Assembly: GCA_963678705.1 (NCBI GenBank)
Contig: OY783208.1
Coordinates: forward strand, 1,612,001 to 1,676,000
Length of the DNA stretch: 64,000 nucleotides
Source: Panorpa germanica
Lineage: Eukaryota > Arthropoda > Insecta > Mecoptera > Panorpidae
Reading direction: 5' to 3'
This document shows positions 10,453 through 21,350 of the stretch, piece by piece. Each line of letters opens with the position of its first letter. Position 1 is the stretch's first letter. Made by a program: the position numbers and the translations under genes. The notes under the pieces were generated by a model. That model worked only from the letters and a program-made list of their open reading frames with translations. It was not told where the DNA came from and ran no database searches.

Positions 10453-11004
10453 TGGGCTTGTGTCCTATGTCTTAATTTCTATAAAAGTGTACTACATATT
10501 GATAAAGTGGGTTACTAGAACTCCTTATATGTTAGGAGATATTAACAATTAAAAAAGTCATTTTGTCTCTTTAATTATTAAAGGGGTTCAACGTTGTTCA
10601 CATTCCAAATGCATGTGACATCACAACCTTACAGCTCATAAATCTCTGCTATATGTATTTATATATCAAAATATCAAATATTATTTACAGCTATTTCAAG
10701 GAACAATAAAATTTCAATATTATGTCTGCCTTAGCAGGGTTAAATAAAATAAAAATTTATTATTCTTTGCGTACTAGATACACAGGACTACCAACAGACT
10801 GACTGACCTATCCCACTACATGTTACGTCATACAAATATGGCCGACCATTTCTAGCGCTAAAACTACAATTCAAACTTTTAATTGCTATATCTCCGTCAA
10901 CATTTAGATATTTAATAAAATAGACACGCCAATACACATTTATTATAGTTTATTTAAATAAAAAAATAACAAAACGACCTCTAAAAATAGAGTTCACAAT
11001 CCCA
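10453..11004 (-). mobile_element. Family A element, one diverged end
   Basis: The TGGGCTTGTGTCCTATGT end is at 10453. The opposite end is altered (GAGTTCACAATCCCATT). It faces the copy at 9771-10367, so the two form an inverted pair about 85 bp apart. Confidence 0.7.
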
Positions 11005-11108
11005 TTTGCATGTTTTGTGTTCAATTAACAATATGTATATATTTTTTTATTAATTAATAAATAAGTGTTCAATAATTCTGTGTTTTTGTCTTCCTTTTGA
11101 GTTTTTTA

Positions 11109-13829
11109 TTACAGCAAGATAAAGGACATCGCAACAGCTACAGTAATTGTCAATAGAACTGAAAACAGAAAATTTCATAAATATACGATATAACTACACC
11201 TTTTGTTTTGAATCTTATAGAAAAACTATTGCACATTTGTCCATTTAATGGCGGTTTTAATATACTCAACATATGTACAATTAAATATGTAATACTCATT
11301 ATACCTCTATTTATTTAGAAATACATAATATTATAGATAAAAGTTGAAGTTTTAAATTTGAGGTTAGATATACAATGGCATTGTTCCATATATAAATGAC
11401 GTATTTTTTTTAAATTTATTTATTTATTTGCCTTGACTTCTATTCATCATCCAACATTTTTTTTACAAATTTCTAAATATTTAAATAATTCGCTGATTAA
11501 TTTTGAATCACTTAACAAAAATTTAGTATTAACAGGAAAAGTTTTAATCACATCTAATATTTCACTATTGAATTTAGATCTTTCTAAACTATAATTTATG
11601 CATTCAAATATAATATGATCCAAAGTTCCTTCTTCACCACATTGACATCTATCGTCGGATTTAATATTAATTTTGTACAGGTGAGCTGGACAGGTGAGTT
11701 TTACAATGATTACTTTTGATTCTGATTATAGTTGATATCATTTTGCGGGACTCATTTCTAAACCATCTTTTCTTACTTAAATTTGGATGTAACATATAAT
11801 AATCTCTTCCTTTTAACTGACTTTTATTAATGAAATCTTGGTTTCTCAAATTGAAGTTTAATTTTTTGATTATATTAATTAGTAATTTCACTTTCATCTC
11901 AATTTCCAAATTTATTGATTCCTTTGCCAATTTATCCGCAATTTCGTTTCCTCTTATTCCACAATGTCCTGGTATCCACATACATTTTATGGTATTATTC
12001 TTATTTATTAAATTGAAATACACCCCCTTAATTTAGCGTGTCAAAATATCATTATTTGATTTGTGATCATTAGAATTTAAATTTTTTAAAACACTTAAAG
12101 AATCCGTTATTATTTTAATTTTATTATTGTTGATATTTTCATTAATTTCCAATGCTTTTAATATTGCTAATTGTTCTCCAGTATAAGAGCTAACTTTGTT
12201 ATTTCATTTAAATTTATCAAATAATAAATGTATTTGTTCATATTTAGCAAATCCTGCTTTATTTCTTTTTAAATCAATGGACCAATGCATCTGTATATAT
12301 TTATTTCACATTTATTGATCAACTCTAACCTCAAAAACCGTCTATTTTCTAATAGTAAATGCATTTTTAATGTACCTTCAATAAATAGCTTAAAGATTCT
12401 GTTGTAAGAAAGGTATGTGATCAAAGCCTTAAATAATGTACTTACCAAACGAAATCTTTAAAACAACTCCTGAAGAAGGTTCCCCAAATGATGAATTTTT
12501 GTGTAGTCCATACGGCAGGGTAAGAATTCTAGCGTTAATTTTACTAAAAGTGTTCGGAGCCAAATACTGCAATGGATTGCTATCCAAAACCAGCATATCC
12601 ATCTTGGTTAACCCTTTAAACATTCTGGGGTAGAAATCACTTATCGAATTATTGGACAGAAATAAAACGTTTAAACCGACGTTATATTTAAAGGTATCTC
12701 CTTCTATCCTCCGAATTTTGTTATTCTCCAGCTTAAGTATATATAACCAGGTAAGATTTTCGAAAGTGTCACTTTGGATTTTTTCTATTTCATTATTACT
12801 TAGGTCCAAATGTGATAATGATCCTAATCCTCGTAAATTCTCCCTCGTAATTTCTGTAATCCTATTATAAGATAAAACTAATAAGTTGAAATGACTACTG
12901 CATTCGAAGGTTCCAGGTGTAATTGTTTTGATGTTGTTATAATCTAAGTAAACAGAAACTAATCTTGGAAGTCCTTTAAAAACATTGACATCCAAGTCTT
13001 GGATAGTATTATGTGATAATTGCAGTTCTTCTAAGGATAAAAGTCCTTTAAAAGTGTAATCGTTTAACGTTGAAATCTTGTTATCTGACAATCCTAACAC
13101 TCTTAACTTATCATTGCGTAAAAATGTATCTTCTTCAATTATTTTAATATTATTTTTGTTGATGTACAAAGTTTCTAATTTCTGGAGGTGATAGAACGTG
13201 TTGTTTGTTAATTCTTCGAGAAGGTTATCCCCAAGAAGGAGATAGGTCAATCTTGACAATCCTCTAAACGTCTCTTTATTAATTCTTTTGATTTTATTAT
13301 TATTTAGGAAAAATAAATTCAATTTTGATAAGTCTTCAAATAAACCATCATCAAGACTTTCAATCAAGTTTTTATCTAAATACAACCTGTCCAGATTTGT
13401 CAGATTGTGAAGAGTGGTCAATTTAATAGATGTCAATTGACTTCCTTCTATAGAAAGCGTTTGTAGATTAGGAATTCCAATAAATGCATCTTCTTCAAGG
13501 TTTGCTATTTCACTGTTTTCAAACCAAATAAAATGAAGTTTGTCTGATCCTTCGAAGGCTCCTGATGTTACATTTAAAATCTTACAGTCCTTAATTTTTA
13601 ACAAATTTATGTTACCAACAGAATATTGACGAGTTTCTAAGTTTCTGGGCAATGCATATGGATTCTTACATGAAATTTCAAGAACTTCAGCATCTTGCTG
13701 TAAGATGGTCTTTGGGACATCCAATCCATCACAAATTTTATTACGGTTAGCAACACGGCATGAAACTTCCTCACCAAATGCCACAGAAGAAAGTAAAATT
13801 ACAAACGACACTAATGACAGATAATCCAT
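11109..13829 (-). CDS. Leucine-rich-repeat protein, predicted GPI-anchored, two exons
   Basis: Exon 1 (13829-12446) encodes a signal peptide (M-D-Y-L-S-L-V-S-F-V-I-L-L), a Cys-containing N-terminal cap (Cys at about 24, 33 and 53) and roughly 14 LRRs of about 24 residues. The open frame seems to end at 12429, but its last codons read through a consensus donor, G|GTAAGTAC. A phase-matched acceptor (TTTTCTGTTTTCAG) at 11159 leads to exon 2 (11158-11109), which adds V-L-L-T-I-T-V-A-V-A-M-S-F-I-L-L and a stop that merges into AATAAA. The result is 477 residues with a small-residue region (S-S-G), a short spacer and a hydrophobic end, the layout of a GPI-anchor signal. This suggests a surface LRR protein of the chaoptin/connectin kind, probably for adhesion or recognition. 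The 1.3-kb intron holds a retrotransposon and a foldback fragment. Confidence 0.82.
11170..11405. mobile_element. Foldback family B, partial
   Basis: It starts with CGATATAACTACACCTTTTG and continues as in family B (better copies at 45786-46188 and 50432-50830) until it meets the retrotransposon tail. It lies in the LRR gene intron. Confidence 0.6.
11415..12400 (-). mobile_element. Non-LTR retrotransposon 3' part, RNase H domain
   Basis: On the minus strand this is the same element as 5225-5905 but longer. It includes the upstream RNase H part (S-Y-T-G-E-Q-L-A-I-L and I-I-T-D-S-L-S-V-L), the G-H-C-G-I-R-G-N-E-I-A-D-K-L-A-K core, a zinc knuckle and a TAAATAAATAAAT tail. In-frame stops and frame breaks show it is dead. 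It is inserted in the intron of the LRR gene, in the same orientation. Confidence 0.85.
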
Positions 13830-13877
13830 GTTCTAGCGAAACTTTGATTTTAAATTGATTGATGACTTGACAGGATC

Positions 13878-13893
13878 TCTATTTATATATATA
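13878..13893 (-). promoter_or_regulatory. Likely TATA box of the LRR gene
   Basis: On the minus strand TATATATATATAAATAG lies about 50-60 bases before the ATG at 13829, a fitting distance for a short 5' leader. The AT background makes chance matches common. Confidence 0.45.
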
Positions 13894-13975
13894 TATGTTA
13901 TCACATATTCTTAATAAGGCTCAGTACTTCCAAATCCACGAAACTAAATCCCGACAAAAAACACAAATTTATAAT

Positions 13976-14597
13976 ATGCTTGTGTCCTCATTTTTAATGG
14001 TCGCTTTTCAATTGTTGATTGAAATTGATGTTAATAAATGTGTATTGGCGTGTCTATTTTATTAAATATCTAAATGTTGACGGAGATATTGCAATTAAAA
14101 GTTTGAATTGTAGTTTTAGCGCTAGAAATGGTCGGCCATATTTGTATGACGTGAAATGCGTTTTAACGTCAGTTATTTGTTGAGTAGGTCAGTGCTGTGG
14201 TAATGTTCTGTAGCTGTTGGTAGTCAAATAATCAAGTCAAATCAAAGAATAATACGTTTTTATTTTATTTAACCCTGCTAAGGCAGACATAATATTGAAA
14301 TTTGATTGTTCCTTGAAATAGCTGTAAATAGTATTTGATATTTTGATATATAAATACATATAGCAGAGATTTATGAGCTGTAAGGTTGGCAGCGGTTGTG
14401 ATGTCACATGCATTTGGAATATGTGCAACGTTGAATCCCTTTAATAATTAAAGAGACAAAATGACTTTTTTAATTGTTAATATCTCCTAACATATAACGA
14501 GTTATTAACAAATAATTGAACATTTGAGGTTCTAGTAACCCACTTTATCAATATATAGTACACTTTTATAGAAATTAAGACATAGGACACAAGCCCA
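13976..14597 (+). mobile_element. Family A element, full length
   Basis: It runs from TGCTTGTGTCCTCATTTTTA to the reverse of TGGGCTTGTGTCCTATGTCT. It lies about 150 bp upstream of the LRR gene start. A second, partial copy abuts it. Confidence 0.75.
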
Positions 14598-14940
14598 TTA
14601 TAGTTTTAGCGCTAGAAATGTCAGCCATATTTATGACGTAACATGTAGTGGGATAGGTCAGTTATTTGTTGATTCGGTCAGTGCTGTGATAATGTTTTGT
14701 AGCTGTTGGTAGTCTAATAATCAAGTCAAGTCAAGAATAATAAGTTTTTATTTTATTTAACCCTGCTAAGGCAGACGTAATATTGAAATTTGATTGTTCC
14801 TTGAAATAGCTGTAAATAATATTTGATATTTTGATATATAAATACATATAGCAGAGATTTATGAGCTGTAAGGTTGGTACCCTGTAAACTGTCATAAATA
14901 TGCTATCTCTTTTACGCTGTGTTGTATACGTTGTCAATAT
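14598..14940 (+). mobile_element. Family A, partial variant copy
   Basis: It begins in mid-element (AGTTTTAGCGCTAGAAATG) directly after the previous copy. It ends in a variant 3' half (ATATGCTATCTCTTTTACGC) that is also seen near 27655 and 53665. This variant marks a subfamily. Confidence 0.6.
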
Positions 14941-15048
14941 GACAACGGACCAGTAGGCGGGGCTTAAGAAACATGGCTACTTCTGGTGTGCAACCAAAGA
15001 ATTAACCATAAGTTTACATTGAATTAGTGTCATGAATTTTAATTATTT

Positions 15049-15210
15049 ATGTTTTCTTTAAACCAACTTTTTCACTGGGTTGGATCAAATCCAGCTCAGA
15101 AAATTGTTAGAAATGCAGAAAAAATTCTGCAAGCTGGACATTTGATAAAATGTGGTAAAAATAATGATAATCCAAACAGTGACGTTGTGATACACAAGTA
15201 TATGGTTTAG
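15049..15210 (+). CDS. Small ORF of unknown origin beside the palindrome
   Basis: It has 53 codons from ATG to TAG, with a balanced composition unlike the A/T-driven reading of its surroundings (F-H-W-V-G-S-N-P-A-Q-K-I-V-R-N-A, then I-L-Q-A-G-H-L-I-K-C-G-K). The last codons overlap the first bases of the palindrome. It could be a captured exon or a remnant of the element's own protein. I do not recognise a domain. Confidence 0.3.
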   Translation: MFSLNQLFHWVGSNPAQKIVRNAEKILQAGHLIKCGKNNDNPNSDVVIHKYMV

Positions 15211-15824
15211 TATAAATTTTTTAACCGTACGGAAAAAATGCAAGTTAGATAAATTGTAGAGAATTTAAATGCGCATCTAGCCGTACTATTTTAAAAATTT
15301 TAAAAAAATATTTTACCATAGTTTTTGTGATTTTCTGTTTTTGACCTCACGTTTTTTGAATATAACTAGGCGACAAAATCAAAAAGTCCACGTTGTTTGT
15401 TCTACAAGTTGTAAAACTTATTGTTTTAAACATATTTATACATTAGAAAAAAAAACACTTTTCATATAATTTTATGAAAAAACGTGAAAAAACGTGGACC
15501 AACAAAAATTAATTTTCAACATTTACGAAACGTTTTTTCACGTTTTTTTCATAAAATTATATGAAAAGTGTTTTTTTTTCTAATGTATAAATATGTTTAA
15601 AACAACAAGTTTTACAACTTGTAAAACAAACAACGTGGGCTTTTTGATTTTGTCGCCTAGTTATGGTCAAAAAACGTGAGGTCAAAAACAGAAAAACACA
15701 AAAACTATGGTAAAATATTTTTTTTAAAATTTTTAAAATAGTACGGCTAGATGCGCATTTAAATTCTCTACAATTTATCTAACTTGCATTTTTTCCGTAC
15801 GGTTAAAAAATTTATACTAAACCA
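15203..15824. repeat. Near-perfect 622-bp palindrome
   Basis: The left arm 15203-15495 and right arm 15530-15824 are reverse complements with only scattered differences (for example TTTTGAATATAACTAGG against CCTAGTTATGGTCAAAA). A 34-base loop separates them. A transcript would fold into a hairpin of about 290 bp. The arms contain CCGTACGG and GATGCGCATTTAAATTC. Confidence 0.92.
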
Positions 15825-15855
15825 ATCAAAATTGTGTATCAAGTGCACACCAGAA

Positions 15856-16744
15856 CTAGTACTTCTTTTGACCACCAGGCGTCGTGGCCAAAGTGGTCAG
15901 TTGTCAATATACTCAATTGTTAATATCTCCTAACATATAACGAGTTATTAGCAAGTAATTGATTTTAAACATTTTAAGAAGCGCTGGTTTTAAGAAATAT
16001 GTGATTACAAATTATCACTGTTGAACTCAGGACCTTTGAACTCATGCTATTTCTTCTTATCATTGATTATTATTATTTTTCCTTAAAGTATTTCACAATT
16101 GGGTTGTGAACTCACTTTTAAATCGATATTTGAATTCCTTATTGAACTAGTAGTTAATAAACGTTTTACTTAAATAATATTTATTTGAGCTAATAATCAC
16201 TGCGCGATACAGCTTATGCCTAGTCTCAAATGGTGAGCCAGCCAATTACTATCTGCGCGATGCAGATTATACATGAACTTGAACTAACTAGATTAAGATT
16301 AACATATTACTTATATACTATTTTATTATCTCTAAAGTGCATGGTCAGCAAAGATACTGAAGAGGCATTGTTAGTTTGTGATTGTATGGGATGTGAGTTA
16401 TAACAATATCCAAGAATTGACGGAGGTATATCTATTTAAAGTTTTACTGCGTAATATTCCTGAAGTAATGTTATTTATTCTTCGTTTTATATCACGACAT
16501 TATATTGAAACATTATGGGTCGACGCAACAGCTGCTATAGCTTTGACGTTTAATTCTGCATCTCTTTTGCACTTCTTTTGTTTAACAGAGATGGTAAAAG
16601 TTGTAATTGAACAAAAATAATTGGATATTTGAGGTTATGATAGTCAAGTTTATCAGATAGTTACCATACTTAACACAGAACTATTATACATACAGCAAAT
16701 AACTGACCTACCCTTAATAGTAACTAACCCAGAGTATACTACAA
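15856..16744. other. Intergenic, no gene seen
   Basis: It holds a short scrap of family A (TTGTTAATATCTCCTAACAT near 15918) and a scrap of the diverged relative (about 16395-16485). The 80-codon open stretch at 16378-16620 crosses that repeat and has no family resemblance, so I do not call it. Confidence 0.4.
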
Positions 16745-17403
16745 TGGCCTTGTGTCCTATGTCTTAATGGGCTTGTGTCCTATGTCTTAATTTCTATAAA
16801 AGTGTACTATATATTGATAAAGTGGGTTACTAGAACCTCAAATGTTCAATTATTTTTTAATAACTCCTTATATGTTAGGAGATATTAACAATTAAAAAAG
16901 TCATTTTGTCTCTTTAATTATTAAAGGGATTCAACGTTGTACAAACTCCAAATGCATGTGACATCACAATTCTTGTGTAAGGTTACCAACCTTACAGATC
17001 ATAAATCTCTGCTATATGTATTTATATATCAAAATATCAAATATTATTTACAGTTATTTCAAGGAACAATAAAATTTCAATATTATGTCTGCCTTAACAG
17101 GGTTAAATAAAGTAAAAACTTATTATTCTTTGACTTGACTGGATTGTATGAGTACCAACAGCTACAAAACATTACCACAACACTGACCTACTCAACAAAT
17201 AACTGACGTTAAAATGCATTCCATGTCATACAAATATGGCCAACCATTTCTAGCGCTAAAACTACAATTCAAATTTTTAATTGCTATATCTCCGTCAATA
17301 TTTAGATATTTAATAAAATAGACACGTCAATACACATTTATTAACATCAATTTCAATCAACAATTGAAAAATCGACCACTAAAAAATGAGGACACAAGCC
17401 CAT
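16745..17403 (-). mobile_element. Family A element with duplicated end
   Basis: The terminal motif occurs twice at the left (GGCCTTGTGTCCTATGTCTT at 16746 and again at 16768), followed by a complete body to 17403. It is followed directly by another copy in the same orientation. Confidence 0.75.
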
Positions 17404-17980
17404 TTCTATAAAAGTGTACTATATATTGATAAAGTAGGTTACTAGAACCTCAAATGCTCAATTATTTGTTAATAACTCCTTATATGTTAAGAGATATTAA
17501 CAATTAAAAAAGTCATTTTGTCTCTTTAATTATTAAAGGGATTCACCGTTGTAGAACATTCCAAATGCATGTGACATCACAACCGCTGCCAACCTTACAG
17601 CTCAAAAATCTCTGCTATATGTATTTATATATCAAAATATCAAATATTATTTACAGCTATTTCAAGGAACAATCAAATTTCAATATTATGTCTGTCTTAG
17701 CAGGGTTAAATAAAATAAAAACTTATTAGACTTGACTTGATTATTTTGACTACCAACAGCTACAAAACATTACCACAGCACTGACCTACTCAACAAATAA
17801 CTGACGTTAAAATACATTTCACGTCATACAAATATGGCCGACCATTTCTAGCGCTAAAACTACAATTCAAACTTTTAATTGCTATATCTCCGTCAATATT
17901 TAGATATTTAATAAAATAGACACGCCAATACACATTTATTAACAACAATTGAAAAATCGAACACTAAAAAATAAGTACAT
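17404..17980 (-). mobile_element. Family A element, tandem second copy, ends eroded
   Basis: It starts at TTTCTATAAAAGTGTACTAT without the outer 20 bases and ends in a worn ACTAAAAAATAAGTACATT. It is tandem to 16745-17403, as expected of a nested or recombined insertion. Confidence 0.7.
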
Positions 17981-18134
17981 TGCTTTATTATTTAACAGTG
18001 TTGCCTGATTGGCCAGCAGAAACCCGATTGTTGTAATCAATCTATCTGAAAAACAAAAGCAAAATTATTTCATAAATTCAAACATCAATTAAATTACATG
18101 TATGAAGTTTTAAGTGAAATTTTGTTAAATTAAA

Positions 18135-19100
18135 ATGAAATTATTTCGAGTGGGGTTAGCGGCCATTGGCCTGGGTGTTCTTATTGTCCATTTCGTTTCA
18201 TCTTTGGCTATTAGAGAAGAAGAAACTCTTCCGTACTTCGTTGACGACAGTAACAAAAATTGCCAAGGTGGTCCTTGCTGTCCTTCCGTTGAAGAAGATG
18301 TTAAGGTAGCAACAGAGGAATTTCCTGGAGGAGAAAAAGGACATTGCAACTGTCGCTGCACAGAGCACACACCGCAACACCACAAAAAAGACTCAGACGT
18401 AAGTGTCCCCACATTTTTGCTAATTTACTAAAGCGTCAACAAAGTCAGTTTAAAAATGTATTAAGATTTTAGAATAGCTTCAAGTGTAGAATAACTGTCG
18501 AACTGTCAAAACTTATATTAGTAACGACGCATGCGCACCAACTAAATTAACTAACCTCAAAATAAAACACGAATGTGACAAGGAATTCCTAACCTAAAAT
18601 CTAAAATAAAATATTCAGTAATTATTGGATATAGCTACTCTCCTATTTATTAATTAAAAGTGGTAAAATAAATGTGACGTAGTAATTTTGACATGTTTTG
18701 AGAATACAATAAGCATAATAAAACATACAAATATGCAGTAGTTTTTTTATAAAGTGAAAAACAAAAGGTTCCAAATATTCAATTAATGTAAAATAAATAT
18801 TAAAACAGTGAGTGGGAGTTTGGTAGTTTTAGTATATAGGTTTCCCTGTTATTAAATGTATGTTTTCTTTTACAGGGTCCCAACACAAACCACGTCTACT
18901 GTAAGAGAGGACAAGGTTACACCTCAACCGCTCACACTATGAGACCTAAATTTCAGAGCGCAGTTGTGCCAATTATTGGAGGATTTGGATCTGGGGATGC
19001 CTCCACTATATCTACTAATTTTATTTCAAATGCTAAATTACTATTATTTGTGACTGCTATTATTATCTTTATTATTGGAATTCTTCTGAACCCTTTTTAA
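18135..19100 (+). CDS. Small secreted Cys-containing protein with C-terminal membrane anchor
   Basis: There are two exons, 18135-18398 and 18876-19100, with donor GAC|GTAAGT and acceptor TTTTACAG|GGT in phase 0. The predicted protein has 162 residues: a signal peptide (about 1-24), seven cysteines (43, 48, 49, 71, 73, 75, 97) in the clusters G-G-P-C-C-P and H-C-N-C-R-C, a His-rich stretch, a Gly/Ser/Thr-rich spacer, and a hydrophobic C-terminus (about 142-159) that ends three residues later. That end fits a GPI signal or a tail anchor. A poly(A) signal AATAAA follows at 19110. I do not recognise the family. It lies 150 bp from the duplication breakpoint and has no second copy in the window. 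The intron carries a foldback family B scrap and a piece of another repeat. Confidence 0.72.
18399..18875 (+). other. Intron with repeat scraps
   Basis: Bases 18490-18550 match, in reverse, 57690-57745 (GACGCATGCGCACCAACT). Bases 18610-18790 match an internal part of foldback family B. Confidence 0.5.
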
Positions 19101-19252
19101 ATGATTTAAAATAAAAACTAAGTTCCTAAAATATGGCTGATTTTCTTAACCAAATAAAAGTTTTTTAAAATGTAAAATTTAAGTTTTTCTTTCTCGTCTG
19201 GTATTTAGTTTTGTTGTTAATTTATAGAAGTATCTAACCATCAAAAAGTGAA

Positions 19253-19849
19253 TGGGCTTGTGTCCTATGTCTTAATTTCTATAAAAGTGTACTACATATT
19301 GATAAAGTTGGTTACTAGAACCTCAAATGTTCAATTATTTGTTAATAACTCCTTATATGTTAAGAGATATTAACAATTAAAAAAGTCATTTTGTCTCTTT
19401 AATTATTAAAGGGATTCAACGTTGTACACATTCCAAATGCACGTGACATTACAATCGCAGTCAACCTTACAGCTCATAAATCTCTGCTATATGTATTTAT
19501 ATATCAAAATATCAAATATTATTTACAGCTATTTCAAGGAACACTCAAATTCCAATATTATGTCTGCCTTAGCAGAATTAAATAAAATAAAAACTTATTA
19601 TTCTTGGACTTGACTTGATTACTTGGCTACCAACAGCTACAAAACATTACCACAGCACTGACCTACTCAACAAATAACTGACATTAAAATGCATTTCACA
19701 GCTAAAACTACAATTCAAATTTTTAATTGCTATATCTCCGTCAATATTTAGATATTTAATAAAATAGACACGCCAATACACATTTATTAAGATCAATTTC
19801 AATCAACAATTGAAAAATCGACCACTAAAAAATGAGGACACAAGCCCAT
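19253..19849 (-). mobile_element. Family A element at the inner duplication breakpoint (right)
   Basis: It is a full-length partner of 7885-8374. The flank at 19250 (ATCAAAAAGTG) does not match the flank beyond 8374. Confidence 0.8.
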
Positions 19850-20203
19850 TGTGATTGCTTCCCCACTACCATTTACCAACATTTACCAAACAAAAAATAA
19901 ATAACATTACTTCAGGAATATTACGCAGTAAAACTTTAAATAGATATATCTCCGTCAATATTTGGATATTTAATCAAACAAAATCGTTTATTAATCAATA
20001 TTTCAATAAAGGATAAAAAAATCAACCCTAATAAAGTGAATTGACACACACGCCCATTAAAACTGTCATCCCTGCTACATATAGGGCAACCCTGTTCCAA
20101 TGCAGTTGGCTTGATTTGTAATTGCATCAATTATTGTGTTTGTAGTTTTACATTTAAACTAATTGCTGCACCAGCTATATCAGGAATATTTACCAACGCT
20201 AAG

Positions 20204-21350
20204 GTATGTGTTTTATAAATAACAATAAATATAATACATTTAGTTTACTTCGATAAAATGTACCGAGAATTAATATTAAAGTTGATATAAATTTGAGGTT
20301 AGGTTTGATCTGTTAGAACGCTATATTCAATATATTTATTTATTGCTTATTAACTAATTAGTATGTTGCTAAAATCATTTTAAAAGACGATTATAAATAC
20401 TGTGCTCATTTTTTTAATGTTTAAAAGTAAATTTATTTCACATAAGTCAAATTGTCAAATCGTTCTAGACAGTTCTAGATAATCGATAAATATGTGCATT
20501 GAGAAATTGATGGGGGACATTTTCTCAGCTAAGAAAATTGTTTTTTGATTACTTTTGAACCTTTTCTTTTGGAAAAATCAATAGTTCTGTTTGAAAATTT
20601 TAATAGTTTTCAAAAATTACAAACAAGAATTATCCTGTTACATAAATTTATCATTTTGGAGTAAATAAAACTTTGTAGAATTATTCGATGTACCAACACA
20701 GGTTCTTTTTTAATTCATAAAAAAAAAGTACTACATTTCAGTATGTTTTACAATGCTTGTTTATGCTCAAAACATGTAAAAATCATTACGTAACATTTAT
20801 TTTACCACTTTTTAATAATAAATAGAAGATATTAAGGGTTAAAGTTGACCAAAAAATGTGACATTTTAGACATAATTTCGGTAATACAAACTTCCCAAGG
20901 TTCAAACCAATTATTAATATATGTGATAGGTTTGAATAGATGACAAAATAAATTTACAAAAGGTTTAAATATATAATAACCAAGAAAAATACCTAAGTTA
21001 CATTTTTTTTGACAAAACTAGTATTGGTTTGTGTCCGATGTCTTAATTTCTATATATCTCTTAACATATAAGGAGTTATTAACAAATAATTGAACATTTG
21101 AGGTTCTAGTAACCCACTTTATCAATATATAGTACACTTTTATAGAAATTAAGACATAATGTTTGAAACAGTAAAGTACTGTTTTAATGAACAGCCTTGG
21201 TGCAACTCACGTTATATACAAATATGCATGCATGTCAAGACCATAATAATCCGACTACACCCTACTGAAAACGTCGCAAGTCGTAATTAATATTGAGACT
21301 ATATAATTTTGAGGTTATTAATCAAGTTTTAACATTTTTTATTGCAGAAA
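20204..21350. other. Upstream intron or intergenic of the right MTHFD2-like gene
   Basis: Mirror of 6362-7529. It contains the same donor-like GCTAAG|GTATGT at 20203/20204, the family B scrap (about 20690-21000) and family A end pieces (21028-21165). The exon equivalent to 7530-7697 is at 20036-20203 but lacks an ATG. Confidence 0.45.

Larger units (their letters stand above)
14981..15855. mobile_element. Foldback-like unit with a 12-bp terminal repeat
   Basis: The unit is bounded by TTCTGGTGTGCA at 14981 and its exact reverse complement at 15844. It contains a small ORF on the left and the long palindrome on the right. I found no certain target-site duplication, so the unit's limits are an inference. 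Confidence 0.5.

Noticed and set aside
14237-14428. Recurring 60-90-codon ORF with [11 protein letters not shown] (also at 1797, 8040, 14731, 19422 and 44326)
   Set aside because: It lies in the same part of family A each time and recurs only because the element is repeated. Its start and end differ from copy to copy and it has no domain.
16378-16620. 80-codon plus-strand ORF
   Set aside because: It crosses a scrap of a family A relative (16395-16485), has hydrophobic A/T-driven composition and no recognisable motif.
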